DNA of 64,000 bases from Paenibacillus paeoniae (GTDB lineage Bacteria; Bacillota; Bacilli; Paenibacillales; Paenibacillaceae): assembly GCF_003388735.1 (NCBI RefSeq), contig NZ_QUBQ01000001.1:310001-374000 (forward strand), given 5' to 3'. Of this stretch, positions 1 through 8,398 are shown one piece after another. The position numbers and the translations under genes were made by a program. The stretch's first letter is position 1, and each line of letters starts with the position of its first letter. Under the pieces are notes generated by a model. The model had not been told where the DNA came from. It searched no databases and saw only the letters and a list, made by a program, of their open reading frames with translations.

Positions 1-1677
1 CGGAAGAAGAAGGAACAGCCACTTCGAGCGTTCTATCATGTTATCCCCCCTGAGCCAAATGTAATCCACAATCAGGTTCGCCGAATGCATGAAGAGTGGA
101 GGCATCCCTGCGTGTTGGTGCAAATTCGTATGAGAGCTATGCTGTTCGAGTTTGTACATGAGTTGTTCAGTCAGTTGGAACACGTCAAGGAAAATGGAAG
201 CTCTTCTGATTTGGTAGCGAATGCGCTGCGTTATATTCACGAGCATTATACAGAAGCCGTAACGATGAATCAATTGGCGGATTTGCTCGGCTGCAGCAGC
301 AGCTATATGTACCGATTGTTCAAGGCGGAGATTGGCAAAAGCCCTAATGAATATATCATTGGAATACGGATGGAGCAGGCTCGGCAATATTTGATGACCA
401 CGAAGCTGACACTACGGGAAATTGCTGTAGCCATAGGCTACTCTGATGTCTATTACTTTAGCCGTTTGTATAAAAAACAGTATGGCGTTTCACCGCTGAT
501 TTCCCGCAAACGTGAATTCGATAATCAAACGCAACAGCTTAATCCATTAAATCCGTCACTATCCTCTATTGTTCCGACTAGGCTGCTCTCCTATAATCAA
601 AATGTAATTGAAAATGATTATCAAGATGAAGGAGAGATAGAATTGATTTCGAAGAAACATTCAACAGCTTCCATGACCGCCTTAGTGATGCTATGTCTAT
701 CCCTTCTGGTTAGCGCCTGCCAAGGGGGCAACAGCAATACAGATGTACAGCGCCAAGGAAGTCAGGCTCCTCAAAGTACGAATACGGCTGACTCAGCTTC
801 CGCTGGCAACGATGCGGAGTCCGCTTCCGAGACTAGAATGTACAAGCATAAGTATGGTGAGACGGAAATTCCGAAAAGCCCCACACGGGTAGTAACCGCC
901 TACCACCTCGGCCATATGCTTGCATTAGGTGAACGGCCGCTCGGAGCCGCAACCTACATTCTTCAATACTCTGAAAGCGCAATGGATACGACAGGTGTCA
1001 AGGATTTGGGAGCACCTCTTAGCCTTGAGCTCATTGCGGATTTGGAGCCGGACTTGATTATATTGATTGAAGCGTATCTCGAGCCAAGCGGAGGGTATGA
1101 CGCCTTTAACAAGATTGCGCCAACCGTTGTTATTGAGGTTAATCAGGATCCGGTTAAGGATATTCGGCTGATCGGTGATTTGCTTGGGAAAGGGGAGGAA
1201 ACCGAGCAATGGGTGAGCCAATATGAGGATAAAATTGCTCAAACAAAAGAACGCGTGCGGGGAGTATTTGGTCCAGACGAAACCTTCACGATTCTCAATG
1301 TACGGAGCGAAAAGATTAGGATGATTTACCGGGATCGCAATATGGGTGGCAATATTTTGTACTCGTATTGGGGATTAAAGCCGCAAGAGAAAGTACTCTC
1401 CGATGTGATTAACGGTATTGATGATGAGTCCTCTTATCTGGATATATCCGAGGAAGTGATACCGGAATTCGTCGGCGATCATCTTATTCTGGCCACAGCT
1501 CCCGACGCAGACGAATCCGTGAACCATTTAATGAATAGCGGGTTATGGAGAAATCTCGATGCCGTGAAAAACAATCGGGTCTATCGAATTAACTTTGATC
1601 AATTCCTGTTCAATGATCCGATCTCTGCCATGAAGCAGGTTGATATTTTGGCTGATGTCCTCACCGCCAAACGCTAA
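1..1677 (+). CDS. AraC-type regulator fused to siderophore-binding lipoprotein, 5' partial
   Basis: The frame is open from the first base of the window, so the N-terminus is missing. An AraC-type double helix-turn-helix lies at about 220-510, with the typical 'GYSDVYYFSRLYKKQYG' ending. After a short linker there is a lipoprotein signal peptide (from base 643: two Lys, a hydrophobic stretch, lipobox V-S-A-C) and then a FhuD/FepB-like periplasmic-binding domain reaching the stop. The family model is B. subtilis Btr, an AraC regulator with a siderophore-binding domain. Unlike a purely cytosolic regulator, this protein has a lipobox inside it, and an internal promoter, Fur box and start codon sit at the junction (569-645). 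I infer two products: a full-length fusion and a free surface lipoprotein that captures ferric siderophore. The gene at 11003-12928 has the same architecture. Confidence 0.85.
   Translation, partial: RKKKEQPLRAFYHVIPPEPNVIHNQVRRMHEEWRHPCVLVQIRMRAMLFEFVHELFSQLEHVKENGSSSDLVANALRYIHEHYTEAVTMNQLADLLGCSSSYMYRLFKAEIGKSPNEYIIGIRMEQARQYLMTTKLTLREIAVAIGYSDVYYFSRLYKKQYGVSPLISRKREFDNQTQQLNPLNPSLSSIVPTRLLSYNQNVIENDYQDEGEIELISKKHSTASMTALVMLCLSLLVSACQGGNSNTDVQRQGSQAPQSTNTADSASAGNDAESASETRMYKHKYGETEIPKSPTRVVTAYHLGHMLALGERPLGAATYILQYSESAMDTTGVKDLGAPLSLELIADLEPDLIILIEAYLEPSGGYDAFNKIAPTVVIEVNQDPVKDIRLIGDLLGKGEETEQWVSQYEDKIAQTKERVRGVFGPDETFTILNVRSEKIRMIYRDRNMGGNILYSYWGLKPQEKVLSDVINGIDDESSYLDISEEVIPEFVGDHLILATAPDADESVNHLMNSGLWRNLDAVKNNRVYRINFDQFLFNDPISAMKQVDILADVLTAKR
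569..645 (+). promoter_or_regulatory. intragenic promoter, Fur box and lipoprotein start
   Basis: Inside the fusion gene, TTGTTC (569-574) and a perfect TATAAT (592-597) are 17 bp apart. TGAAAATGATTATCA at 609-623 matches the 7-1-7 Fur consensus TGATAATNATTATCA at 13 of 14 specified positions. AAGGAGA (629-635) precedes an in-frame TTG at 643 with normal spacing, and that TTG begins the lipoprotein signal peptide. Together these form a complete iron-repressible transcription and translation start for the binding domain alone. The elements are seen directly; their use is inferred. Confidence 0.7.
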
Positions 1678-1811
1678 AGGCTTAAAGTAGAATAGAAGTC
1701 AAAGGGAGAACATCACTTCTACCCTCGTATTTCCAACATAAATTAACATTGCCCCTTGTCCAAGGACATACTACAATTAGAAAAGATGTGAAGACAGGGG
1801 ATGGTAATAGA

Positions 1812-2675
1812 GTGGATCGTAATAACAAAGTACTTATCGTGGATGGAATGGCGCTGCTTTTCAGAGCTTTTTTTGCACAATCGTATAGCGCGAGAAGGCT
1901 TGAAGATGGAACACCAACTAACGCAATTTATGGCTTCTTTCAATACTTGTTTGATGCTGTAAATGAATTTTCACCAACTCATGTTGTATGCTGCTGGGAT
2001 ATGGGAAGCAAAACGTTTCGATCGGATTTGTATTCCAACTACAAGGCCAATCGACCTGAGGCACCTGAAGATTTGATTCCGCAATTTTCTTTGGTGAAAG
2101 AGCTTGTGGCCGCGTTCCAAATTCCTAACGTTGGATTAGAGGGCTATGAGGCCGATGATTGTATTGGTACGGTTGCTCGAAAGTTTCGTGAGGTTGGACA
2201 AGTCTACATTCTTACAGGTGACCAAGACATGCTGCAGCTCGTGAATGAGGATGTCCATGTTATCATTATGAAAAAAGGCAGGTCCAATTATGCCGTATAT
2301 GATTTGGAATTCCTCAGAGAAGATAAGGGGATTCTGCCGTTCCAAGTCATTGAGATGAAGGGGCTGACAGGAGATACGAGCGACAATTACCCTGGCGTAA
2401 AAGGTATTGGCGAGAAGACAGCCTTAAAGCTGCTCACTGAATATGAATCCATAGACGGTATTCTCAGCAACCTCGAAATATTGCCGAAGAGTGTGAAAGC
2501 GAAAATTGAAGCGGATTTGGACATGCTGCACCTGTCCAGAACACTCGCCAGAATTAACATTGAGGTGCCGATTGAATGCCAGTTCGATGACTGTGCGTGG
2601 TCGGTTCCAATGGATGAGGTGACTACGGTATTCGAAAAGTACCGTTTGTCCACTTTGCTGAAAATGATTAGTTAA
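1812..2675 (+). CDS. ypcP: 5'-3' exonuclease, YpcP/PolA N-terminal type
   Basis: A stand-alone 287-residue structure-specific 5' nuclease like the N-terminal domain of DNA polymerase I; it would remove RNA primers and flaps during replication and repair. Visible marks are the N-terminal 'VLIVDGMALLFRAFF' metal-binding Asp, the acidic 'GYEADD' and 'TGDQDM' motifs, and the helix-hairpin-helix (H3TH) 'PGVKGIGEKTA' near residue 215. I chose the GTG at 1812, which has AGGGG 11 bases upstream and leaves the usual short N-terminus; an upstream TTG at 1749 would add 21 residues with no family similarity. The gene stands alone, with its own terminator directly downstream. Confidence 0.9.
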   Translation: MDRNNKVLIVDGMALLFRAFFAQSYSARRLEDGTPTNAIYGFFQYLFDAVNEFSPTHVVCCWDMGSKTFRSDLYSNYKANRPEAPEDLIPQFSLVKELVAAFQIPNVGLEGYEADDCIGTVARKFREVGQVYILTGDQDMLQLVNEDVHVIIMKKGRSNYAVYDLEFLREDKGILPFQVIEMKGLTGDTSDNYPGVKGIGEKTALKLLTEYESIDGILSNLEILPKSVKAKIEADLDMLHLSRTLARINIEVPIECQFDDCAWSVPMDEVTTVFEKYRLSTLLKMIS

Positions 2676-2685
2676 ATAAAGAACT

Positions 2686-2718
2686 AAGGCAACCTTTAGG
2701 ATAAGGTTGTCTTTTTTT
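2686..2718 (+). terminator. rho-independent terminator after the exonuclease
   Basis: AAGGCAACCTT and AAGGTTGTCTT form a stem with one G-U type pair around a six-base loop, followed by a run of seven T. It lies 10 bases after the exonuclease stop. Confidence 0.85.
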
Positions 2719-2745
2719 ATGGTCGTTTATAATCCGTGTTTCATA

Positions 2746-2799
2746 TTGACAGCTACACCGAATGGCTTTATATTGTAACTACCGACTAATAAGTCGGTA
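2746..2799 (+). promoter_or_regulatory. promoter and TetR-type operator of the CPBP-TetR operon
   Basis: TTGACA (2746-2751) and TATATT (2769-2774) are separated by exactly 17 bp. Six bases after the -10 is a perfect inverted repeat, TACCGACT-AATA-AGTCGGTA (2780-2799), covering the expected transcription start. This is the typical form and placement of a TetR-family operator, so the downstream TetR gene (3695-4303) probably represses its own operon from here. Confidence 0.85.
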
Positions 2800-2824
2800 A
2801 TACAACATAGGATGGGTGCATGTC

Positions 2825-3676
2825 ATGGGAGACAAATACGGACTTCAACCGAAAATACCATTAGGCTTTAAATCTTTAGCAGGTCTCATCATCATTTTAG
2901 TCATTTGGCAAGGGGGATCATTAGTATGGTTGAGTCTCATCAATCCGTTAATTCCCGCTACCCGTACAGGATTGCCCAGTTTCATCACGCTTTTTTTATC
3001 CTTCTGGTTCCTGATTCTTGGCGTTTTTATAGTTACCCGTTATGTCTTCAAAATATCTTTTCGGGCATTTTTGTTTGAAGGCAATAGACCCTATTTTCGA
3101 AAGTTTGCGAAATATTTTTTGTGGTACTTCCTGGCATTGATTGTGTATTTGATTGTCGATATTGCCATACATCCTCAAGCTTTTACACGAACCTTCGATC
3201 CGCTTCCGTGGTTAGGTGCATTCCTTGTTGCCGCACCCTTGGTATTGATTCAGGTTTCTTCTGAAGAAATTTTGTTCAGAGGGTATATGTACCGGATGTT
3301 CCGATCGTTAAAAGGAGGTGTATTCTGGTCCATCTTCGTCACTTCCCTAACTTTTGCGCTTGTCCACGGCTTTAACCCCGAAATGCTTAATTACGGTGTC
3401 TGGGGACCGTTGTACTACCTGCTCGGAGCTTTCTTTCTGGGAATCGTGGCTTATCGCACGAACGGTCTGGCTGCGCCTATCGGCATTCACTTTGCCATGA
3501 ATCTATTTAATACAACAATTTGGGGATATGGTTCATCGACGTTTGAAAGCATGGGGCTGAAAAGCATCGTTATTCGAGAAACATTGGACATGTCATTTGC
3601 ATTCTTCGGGATTTTTGTTATCGTTATCTCGTATGGCGCTTTTCAACTTTGGAAGGATAAGAGGAACCGTTCGTAA
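2825..3676 (+). CDS. CPBP-family intramembrane metalloprotease (Abi/CAAX-like)
   Basis: A 283-residue polytopic membrane protein with about eight hydrophobic segments. The three CPBP signatures are present in order: EExxxR ('SSEEILFRGYMYR', about residue 150), FxxxH ('FALVHGF', about 180) and HxxxN ('GIHFAMNLFN', about 222). These form the glutamate/histidine active site of the Rce1-like family; substrates vary and cannot be predicted here. I prefer the ATG at 2825, with GGGTG at good spacing, over the GTG at 2816, whose ribosome site is too close. It is the first gene of an operon with a TetR repressor, so it is probably induced by a ligand of that repressor. Confidence 0.85.
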   Translation: MGDKYGLQPKIPLGFKSLAGLIIILVIWQGGSLVWLSLINPLIPATRTGLPSFITLFLSFWFLILGVFIVTRYVFKISFRAFLFEGNRPYFRKFAKYFLWYFLALIVYLIVDIAIHPQAFTRTFDPLPWLGAFLVAAPLVLIQVSSEEILFRGYMYRMFRSLKGGVFWSIFVTSLTFALVHGFNPEMLNYGVWGPLYYLLGAFFLGIVAYRTNGLAAPIGIHFAMNLFNTTIWGYGSSTFESMGLKSIVIRETLDMSFAFFGIFVIVISYGAFQLWKDKRNRS

Positions 3677-3694
3677 GGTTCCGGGAGGAGCTTT

Positions 3695-4303
3695 ATGACG
3701 AGAAGACGATTGCCGGCAGAAGAAGCAAAATCGATCATTTTACACTATGCCAAGCTGTTATTTATAGAAAACGGCTATGACCGGGCTAAAATGGACGACT
3801 TATGTGTATTAACAGGGATGAGTAAAGGCAATTTATATCATCATTTTAAAAATAAAGAGGTACTCTTTCTTCAACTGTTTACCCAGCATGCAGAAGAACT
3901 ATCGCAAAAATGGCATCGTTCAGCCGAGCTGCTCACGTCACCTAGTGAATTGCTGCTTGAAATGGCTGATTTAATGGGAAGAGATTGTGAAAGTCCATTA
4001 ATCCAAGCGCTTGAGGAATATGCCAAGACGCTGTCCAGTGAATCCGAAGCATTGACTACCTTGAAAGAGATTACTGATTTATCTTATCGAGCAATAAGAC
4101 AAGTGCTGGAGAAGGGAATTGAACAGGGTATGTTCATCCATGAAGATATCGAGACGTTGAGCTTTGGTGTCATGTCCACATTGTCTGGAGCAACGCAGCT
4201 CTGTCTGACGATGCCGAAGTTAAGCGGGGATGAATATGCAGCGCTGCATGTCAATGCGGTCAAGCTGCTCTTAAAGGGGATTGCGACGAAGGAGCCTCAC
4301 TAA
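3695..4303 (+). CDS. TetR/AcrR-family transcriptional repressor
   Basis: A 202-residue protein with an N-terminal TetR helix-turn-helix (residues about 10-57; 'MDDLCVLTGMSKGNLYHHFKNKEVLF') and an all-helical ligand domain. GGGAGGAG gives a good ribosome site. It follows the CPBP protease gene by 18 bases and is probably co-transcribed with it. The perfect palindrome at 2780-2799 over the operon's start site is the obvious binding site, so autoregulation is inferred. The ligand is unknown. Confidence 0.9.
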   Translation: MTRRRLPAEEAKSIILHYAKLLFIENGYDRAKMDDLCVLTGMSKGNLYHHFKNKEVLFLQLFTQHAEELSQKWHRSAELLTSPSELLLEMADLMGRDCESPLIQALEEYAKTLSSESEALTTLKEITDLSYRAIRQVLEKGIEQGMFIHEDIETLSFGVMSTLSGATQLCLTMPKLSGDEYAALHVNAVKLLLKGIATKEPH

Positions 4304-4324
4304 AAAAGAGAGCATGCCAAACTA

Positions 4325-4358
4325 ACAATAGCCCGGCTGATTCCAGCCGGGCTATTGT
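4325..4358. terminator. 15-bp hairpin between convergent genes
   Basis: ACAATAGCCCGGCTG and its exact reverse complement enclose the loop ATTC. It lies between the end of the tetR gene (+) and the end of the histidine kinase gene (-), so it probably stops transcription from both sides, although neither side has a strong T run. Confidence 0.7.
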
Positions 4359-4383
4359 CATTCCCGTAACAGATTACCCGCCG

Positions 4384-5730
4384 TTAAGAGCGGGTTGGAA
4401 AACGCAAAACGAACACCGCCCCACCACCCGAATCGTTATGGGCCGAAATTCGGCCATGACATCGCTCGACGATGGCGCGGGAAATCGCCAGTCCTAGCCC
4501 CGTCTCGCCATTCTTTCCTTTCGCAAACCGCCCAAAGAGCTGGGACAATAGCGGTTCAGAGATCCCTTCGCCGTCGTCCGAGATTCGGATGGCGATCCCT
4601 TCAGTGTCGGCAGAGGTTTCGATACGAATCGTATCCTTGGCATATCGGGCTGCATTGCCCAAGATGTTGATGAGGGCTTGCAGCAGCTTCTCGCGATCGG
4701 CATAGATCGACCACTCTTGGTTGCTATCGAATCCTTCCATTTCGATCTGCAAGCCGTTTTTGACCAGGAGCGGGTTGATGCGCTCCAACGTCTCCGCGAT
4801 TAATTTCTGTATTGGGACGCGGTCCATATGGAAGATGCCTTCTTCGCTTTCCAGCTTGGAGAGAAGAATCATTTCCGTGACAATTTTTTTCAACCGTTCG
4901 CATTCCTTGACGATGACATCGAGCCCTTTATTGGCATGATCCCCCGTAAAGATGCCGTCTTTGATACCTTCCGCGTATCCTTGGATGGACATAAGCGGCG
5001 TTTTCAAATCATGCGAGGCGTTCTGGAAAAATTGCTTTTGCGTATGCTGGTATTTCTCCAATTCGCCGGCGAGATCGTAGACGGCCTTCGCGACTTCTCC
5101 GATCTCACCTCCCGTTTCAACTAATTGAACCTCGGAGAATTGACGCTTCTCTACCTTGTTCAATTCCTTCCTCAGATCCCCTAATGGCTTGACGAGTCTT
5201 CTCGTTATGAGCACACTCAGCAGAAAAGCGACGATCCCGCCAATGGACAGGATGATCATCAGCCGTTTAAACAAGGCGAGCTGCATCGCCTTGATTTTGC
5301 TTAGCGGGGCTGTCACCAGCGCGGTGACGGGTTCGATGCCTTGCATGGATGTTATAGACTCGACGATATATTGATCGTTTTTTCCCCGCCAGATTCCTCC
5401 TGTGTCTAGATTGTTTTGATTCGATAATTCCATCAATTCTGATGTCGCTTCATCGGTAAGGGTGCTATAAACGACTTTCTCTCCGGGCGCGATCAATACC
5501 ACATTCGTAAATCCGGTCAGAGGCATGGATTCTGTATTAGTTTCATGGGCCGGCACGAGCGGCATGACTGGCGTTAAATTCATCAGCATGTTAGCTTGAT
5601 CGCGCATCTCCTTCCTTTGGCTATCCACCAAAGTCTCGCGCAGCAGCGGATAAATAAGAACGGCAGTAACCGCCAGAATACATAGCAGCAGTATTGCAAA
5701 TGAAAGATGAAGCCGATAAATCATTCTCAT
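4384..5730 (-). CDS. membrane sensor histidine kinase (HAMP-HisKA-HATPase)
   Basis: A 448-residue sensor kinase: two membrane helices (about residues 10-30 and 155-177) enclose an extracytoplasmic sensor region, followed by a HAMP linker, the HisKA box with phosphorylated His240 ('ASHDLKTPLMSIQGY'), and an ATP-binding domain with N ('NAARYA'), G1 ('DDGEGI') and G2 ('GLGLAISRAIV') boxes. The start at 5730 follows the response regulator stop by one base; an in-frame ATG further upstream would overlap the regulator gene by 38 bases. It pairs with the regulator at 5732-6445 and points away from the ABC operon at 6623, a likely target. Confidence 0.9.
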   Translation of the reverse strand: MRMIYRLHLSFAILLLCILAVTAVLIYPLLRETLVDSQRKEMRDQANMLMNLTPVMPLVPAHETNTESMPLTGFTNVVLIAPGEKVVYSTLTDEATSELMELSNQNNLDTGGIWRGKNDQYIVESITSMQGIEPVTALVTAPLSKIKAMQLALFKRLMIILSIGGIVAFLLSVLITRRLVKPLGDLRKELNKVEKRQFSEVQLVETGGEIGEVAKAVYDLAGELEKYQHTQKQFFQNASHDLKTPLMSIQGYAEGIKDGIFTGDHANKGLDVIVKECERLKKIVTEMILLSKLESEEGIFHMDRVPIQKLIAETLERINPLLVKNGLQIEMEGFDSNQEWSIYADREKLLQALINILGNAARYAKDTIRIETSADTEGIAIRISDDGEGISEPLLSQLFGRFAKGKNGETGLGLAISRAIVERCHGRISAHNDSGGGAVFVLRFPTRS

Positions 5731-5731
5731 C

Positions 5732-6445
5732 TTATGGCCCCGTCCTTTCTGTCCGAAGCCGATAGCCATGTCCCCATACCGTATCGACTGGAAGCTGTTT
5801 TATTTTTCTGCGTAATCGCTTCACCAGATCGTCAATTGCCCGATCATACCCGTAATAATTATCTCCCCAGATCAGTGTGAGCAGCTCGTCCCGGGTGAAC
5901 GACCGATTCGGTTGCTCGGACAATGTCTGCAGCAGTTTAAATTCCTTCAGCGTCATTTCTACTTCTTCCCCATGCCAAAATACGCGTCGTTCCCCTAGAA
6001 TAAGCCGCAGTTCGCCAACTTCGATCACGGTTTGTTCGGACTGCGAAGAAGTAGCGTTCTCCTGAGCTTGGCGAATGGAGCTGAGCCGGTGGAACAAGCG
6101 GTTCACGCGCGCGACCAATTCTCTCGGACTGAACGGTTTCGTCAAATAATCGTCGCCGCCAAGCTCGATTCCGAGAATGCGATCAACTTCTTCATCACGC
6201 GCTGAGATCATAACGATCGGCACTTCCGCCTCTTTACGAATTTGCCGGCACAACTCGAAGCCGTTCATCCCTGGAAGCATAATGTCGAGAATCCACATGT
6301 CGGGCGGATCGTCCTTCCACAGCTCCCATGCGGCTTCAGCCGTTGACAACATAATGGTACGGTATCCCTCTTTATGCAAATAAGCCTCCACGATCTCTAA
6401 GATCTGGGCATCATCGTCAACTACGGCGATTTGATAGGACTTCAT
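5732..6445 (-). CDS. OmpR-family response regulator
   Basis: A 237-residue regulator with a receiver domain (acidic pocket 'VVDDD', phosphoacceptor Asp54 in 'WILDIMLPG', Lys in 'LTKPFSP') and a C-terminal winged-helix DNA-binding domain ending '...RRKIKQLPVDTVWGHGYRL'. The start has AGGAGG at proper distance. It is the first gene of the pair with the kinase at 4384-5730 and is divergent from the sugar ABC operon that starts 177 bases away. That layout suggests it controls that transporter. The shared intergenic region, 6446-6622, shows no clear operator to my eye. Confidence 0.92.
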   Translation of the reverse strand: MKSYQIAVVDDDAQILEIVEAYLHKEGYRTIMLSTAEAAWELWKDDPPDMWILDIMLPGMNGFELCRQIRKEAEVPIVMISARDEEVDRILGIELGGDDYLTKPFSPRELVARVNRLFHRLSSIRQAQENATSSQSEQTVIEVGELRLILGERRVFWHGEEVEMTLKEFKLLQTLSEQPNRSFTRDELLTLIWGDNYYGYDRAIDDLVKRLRRKIKQLPVDTVWGHGYRLRTERTGP

Positions 6446-6622
6446 GCGGCAACCTCCTAGCCTTTTTCGAAAACTATTCTACCATATAAGATTCGGCTGG
6501 AGCCCAATTCCACACTTTTTCCACACCTTTTTCAAATTTATTACCCAGGTTTGTTTGTACACTGATAGAGGTAAAGCCGCTTCACACAAATTGTTTTTCG
6601 GCTCCCGATTGGAGGTTACTTC

Positions 6623-7489
6623 ATGAAACTACGCCGTTTGGCCCGTAAGGAGCTTCTAGCCGCCATCGGTTTTCTTATTCCGAGTCTGGCCGGGTTTTCT
6701 ATCTTTTATCTCATTCCGTTCGGCCAGAGCATCCTGAACTCGTTCCAAGATCGGCTCGGGGGAAGCTTCACACTGTCCAACTATCAGGAGCTGCTCCTTA
6801 GTTCCTCGTTTCAGAAAGCGGCGTCCAATACCTTTTGGTTTACCGCCATCAGCGTGCCGATCCTCGTCGTCGTATCGCTTTTGCTGGCGCTGCTCTTGAA
6901 CCAGCGGACTTTTTTTCGCAACTGGCTTCGTACGGCTTATGTCCTGCCGCTTGTTGTACCGGTCGCTTCGATCGTACTTGTCTGGCAAATCTTGTTTGAC
7001 TGGAACGGTGCATTAAACGCTGTTTTGCACTATTTTGGCTGGAGCCGCCTTGACTGGATGAAATCCGATTGGGCCGGCTTTGTCATCGTGCTGGTCTATG
7101 TATGGAAGAACATCGGCTACAACGTCATCTTGTTTCTGGCCGGTTTGCAGAACATCCCGGGTCAATATTATGAAATCGCCGACCTGGAAGGGGCAGGGCC
7201 CATTCGCAAGCTGTTCGGTATTACGCTTACCTATTTGACGCCGACGACATTTCTGGTCGTGTTGATGTCCGTGCTCAATTCATTCAAGGTGTTCCGCGAA
7301 ACGTATCTAGTCGCCGGCGCTTATCCGTATGACCGGATCTATATGATGCAGCATTATATGAACAATATGTTTCTGTCTCTCGATATACAGAAAGTTTCGT
7401 CCGCAGCCGTGTTGATGGCGCTTTGTATTACGGTGCTTGTGTTCGTATTGTTCCGTACGGAGCGGATTTTCCGCGCTTATATGGAGTAG
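6623..7489 (+). CDS. CUT1-type ABC transporter permease (MalF/UgpA-like)
   Basis: A 288-residue inner-membrane permease with six predicted helices and the ABC permease loop 'EIADLEGAGPIRKLFGITLTYL' near residue 190, where the ATPase docks. Proteins of this family import oligosaccharides or glycerol-phosphate-like solutes. GGAGG precedes the ATG at 6623. It is the first gene of a four-gene operon: two permeases, an HlyD-like adaptor and a solute-binding lipoprotein. No ATPase gene is nearby, so a shared MsmX-type ATPase is likely. Confidence 0.88.
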   Translation: MKLRRLARKELLAAIGFLIPSLAGFSIFYLIPFGQSILNSFQDRLGGSFTLSNYQELLLSSSFQKAASNTFWFTAISVPILVVVSLLLALLLNQRTFFRNWLRTAYVLPLVVPVASIVLVWQILFDWNGALNAVLHYFGWSRLDWMKSDWAGFVIVLVYVWKNIGYNVILFLAGLQNIPGQYYEIADLEGAGPIRKLFGITLTYLTPTTFLVVLMSVLNSFKVFRETYLVAGAYPYDRIYMMQHYMNNMFLSLDIQKVSSAAVLMALCITVLVFVLFRTERIFRAYME

Positions 7490-7512
7490 GCGCCAAGAAA
7501 GAGGTGAAGCAC

Positions 7513-8379
7513 GTGAAAGATGTGAACAAAGAATGGGTCGCACCGCTGCTGCGCTCGTTATTGCTGATCGCCATCGCCGTTCTGCTGTTGATGCCCGTAG
7601 TCTTGACCTTCGTAAGCTCCTTTATGATGGAACGGGAAATTATAGCGAATTACAGCATGCTGGGCAAAACCGATACGAGCGTATTCGTTAATCTCAAATG
7701 GATTCCCGACTGGGTGTCGTTCCAGCAATACTACAAAGTATTGATCGCGACGCCAAAGTTTCTATATTTGTTCTGGAATTCCGTATCGATGGTAGTTCCC
7801 ATCATCATCGGACAAGCGGTAGTGGCCACGCTCGCTGCTTTCGCGTTCGGTAAGCTCCGTTTTCCAGGCAGGGACGGGTTGTTCTTCCTCTACTTGATGA
7901 CGATGCTGATGCCGTTTCAGGTGACGCTGGTGCCCAACTATTTGATGGCCGATCGGCTGGGTCTTCTGAATCAGCCCGGCTCCATCATTTGGCCCGGCGT
8001 GTTCGGCGCCTTTGGCGTGTTTCTGCTGCGGCAATTCATGCTCCAGATCCATTCCGCGTTTATTGAAGCAGCCAAAATGGATGGGGCGGGATATTTGCGC
8101 ATCTTTCTATCGATTGCTTTGCCGATGGTAAAGCCGGGTATCGCCGCACTCGTCGTACTTCTGTTCGTCGATTATTGGAACATGGTTGAGCAGCCGATCA
8201 TCTTCCTGCAAGACGCCGCGATGCAGCCGCTCTCGGTATTCCTTTCCCGCATTCAGGACGATGCGCTCGGCGTCTCATTTGCCGCTTCGGTTGTGTATAT
8301 GCTGCCTATGGTGCTGCTGTTCTTAAGCGCTGAGCGGTATTTTATTGAAGGAATCCAGCTTTCCGGCGTAAAAGGCTGA
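7513..8379 (+). CDS. CUT1-type ABC transporter permease (MalG/UgpE-like)
   Basis: The second permease of the operon, 288 residues with six helices and the EAA loop 'EAAKMDGAGYLRIFLSIALP' near residue 195. I chose the GTG at 7513 because GAGGTGA lies five bases upstream and the protein then begins just before the first membrane helix; a start at 7423 would overlap the previous permease by 67 bases. It follows that gene by 23 bases and should form a heterodimer with it. Confidence 0.88.
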   Translation: MKDVNKEWVAPLLRSLLLIAIAVLLLMPVVLTFVSSFMMEREIIANYSMLGKTDTSVFVNLKWIPDWVSFQQYYKVLIATPKFLYLFWNSVSMVVPIIIGQAVVATLAAFAFGKLRFPGRDGLFFLYLMTMLMPFQVTLVPNYLMADRLGLLNQPGSIIWPGVFGAFGVFLLRQFMLQIHSAFIEAAKMDGAGYLRIFLSIALPMVKPGIAALVVLLFVDYWNMVEQPIIFLQDAAMQPLSVFLSRIQDDALGVSFAASVVYMLPMVLLFLSAERYFIEGIQLSGVKG

Positions 8380-8398
8380 GCGAAAGGAGATTGGCAAC

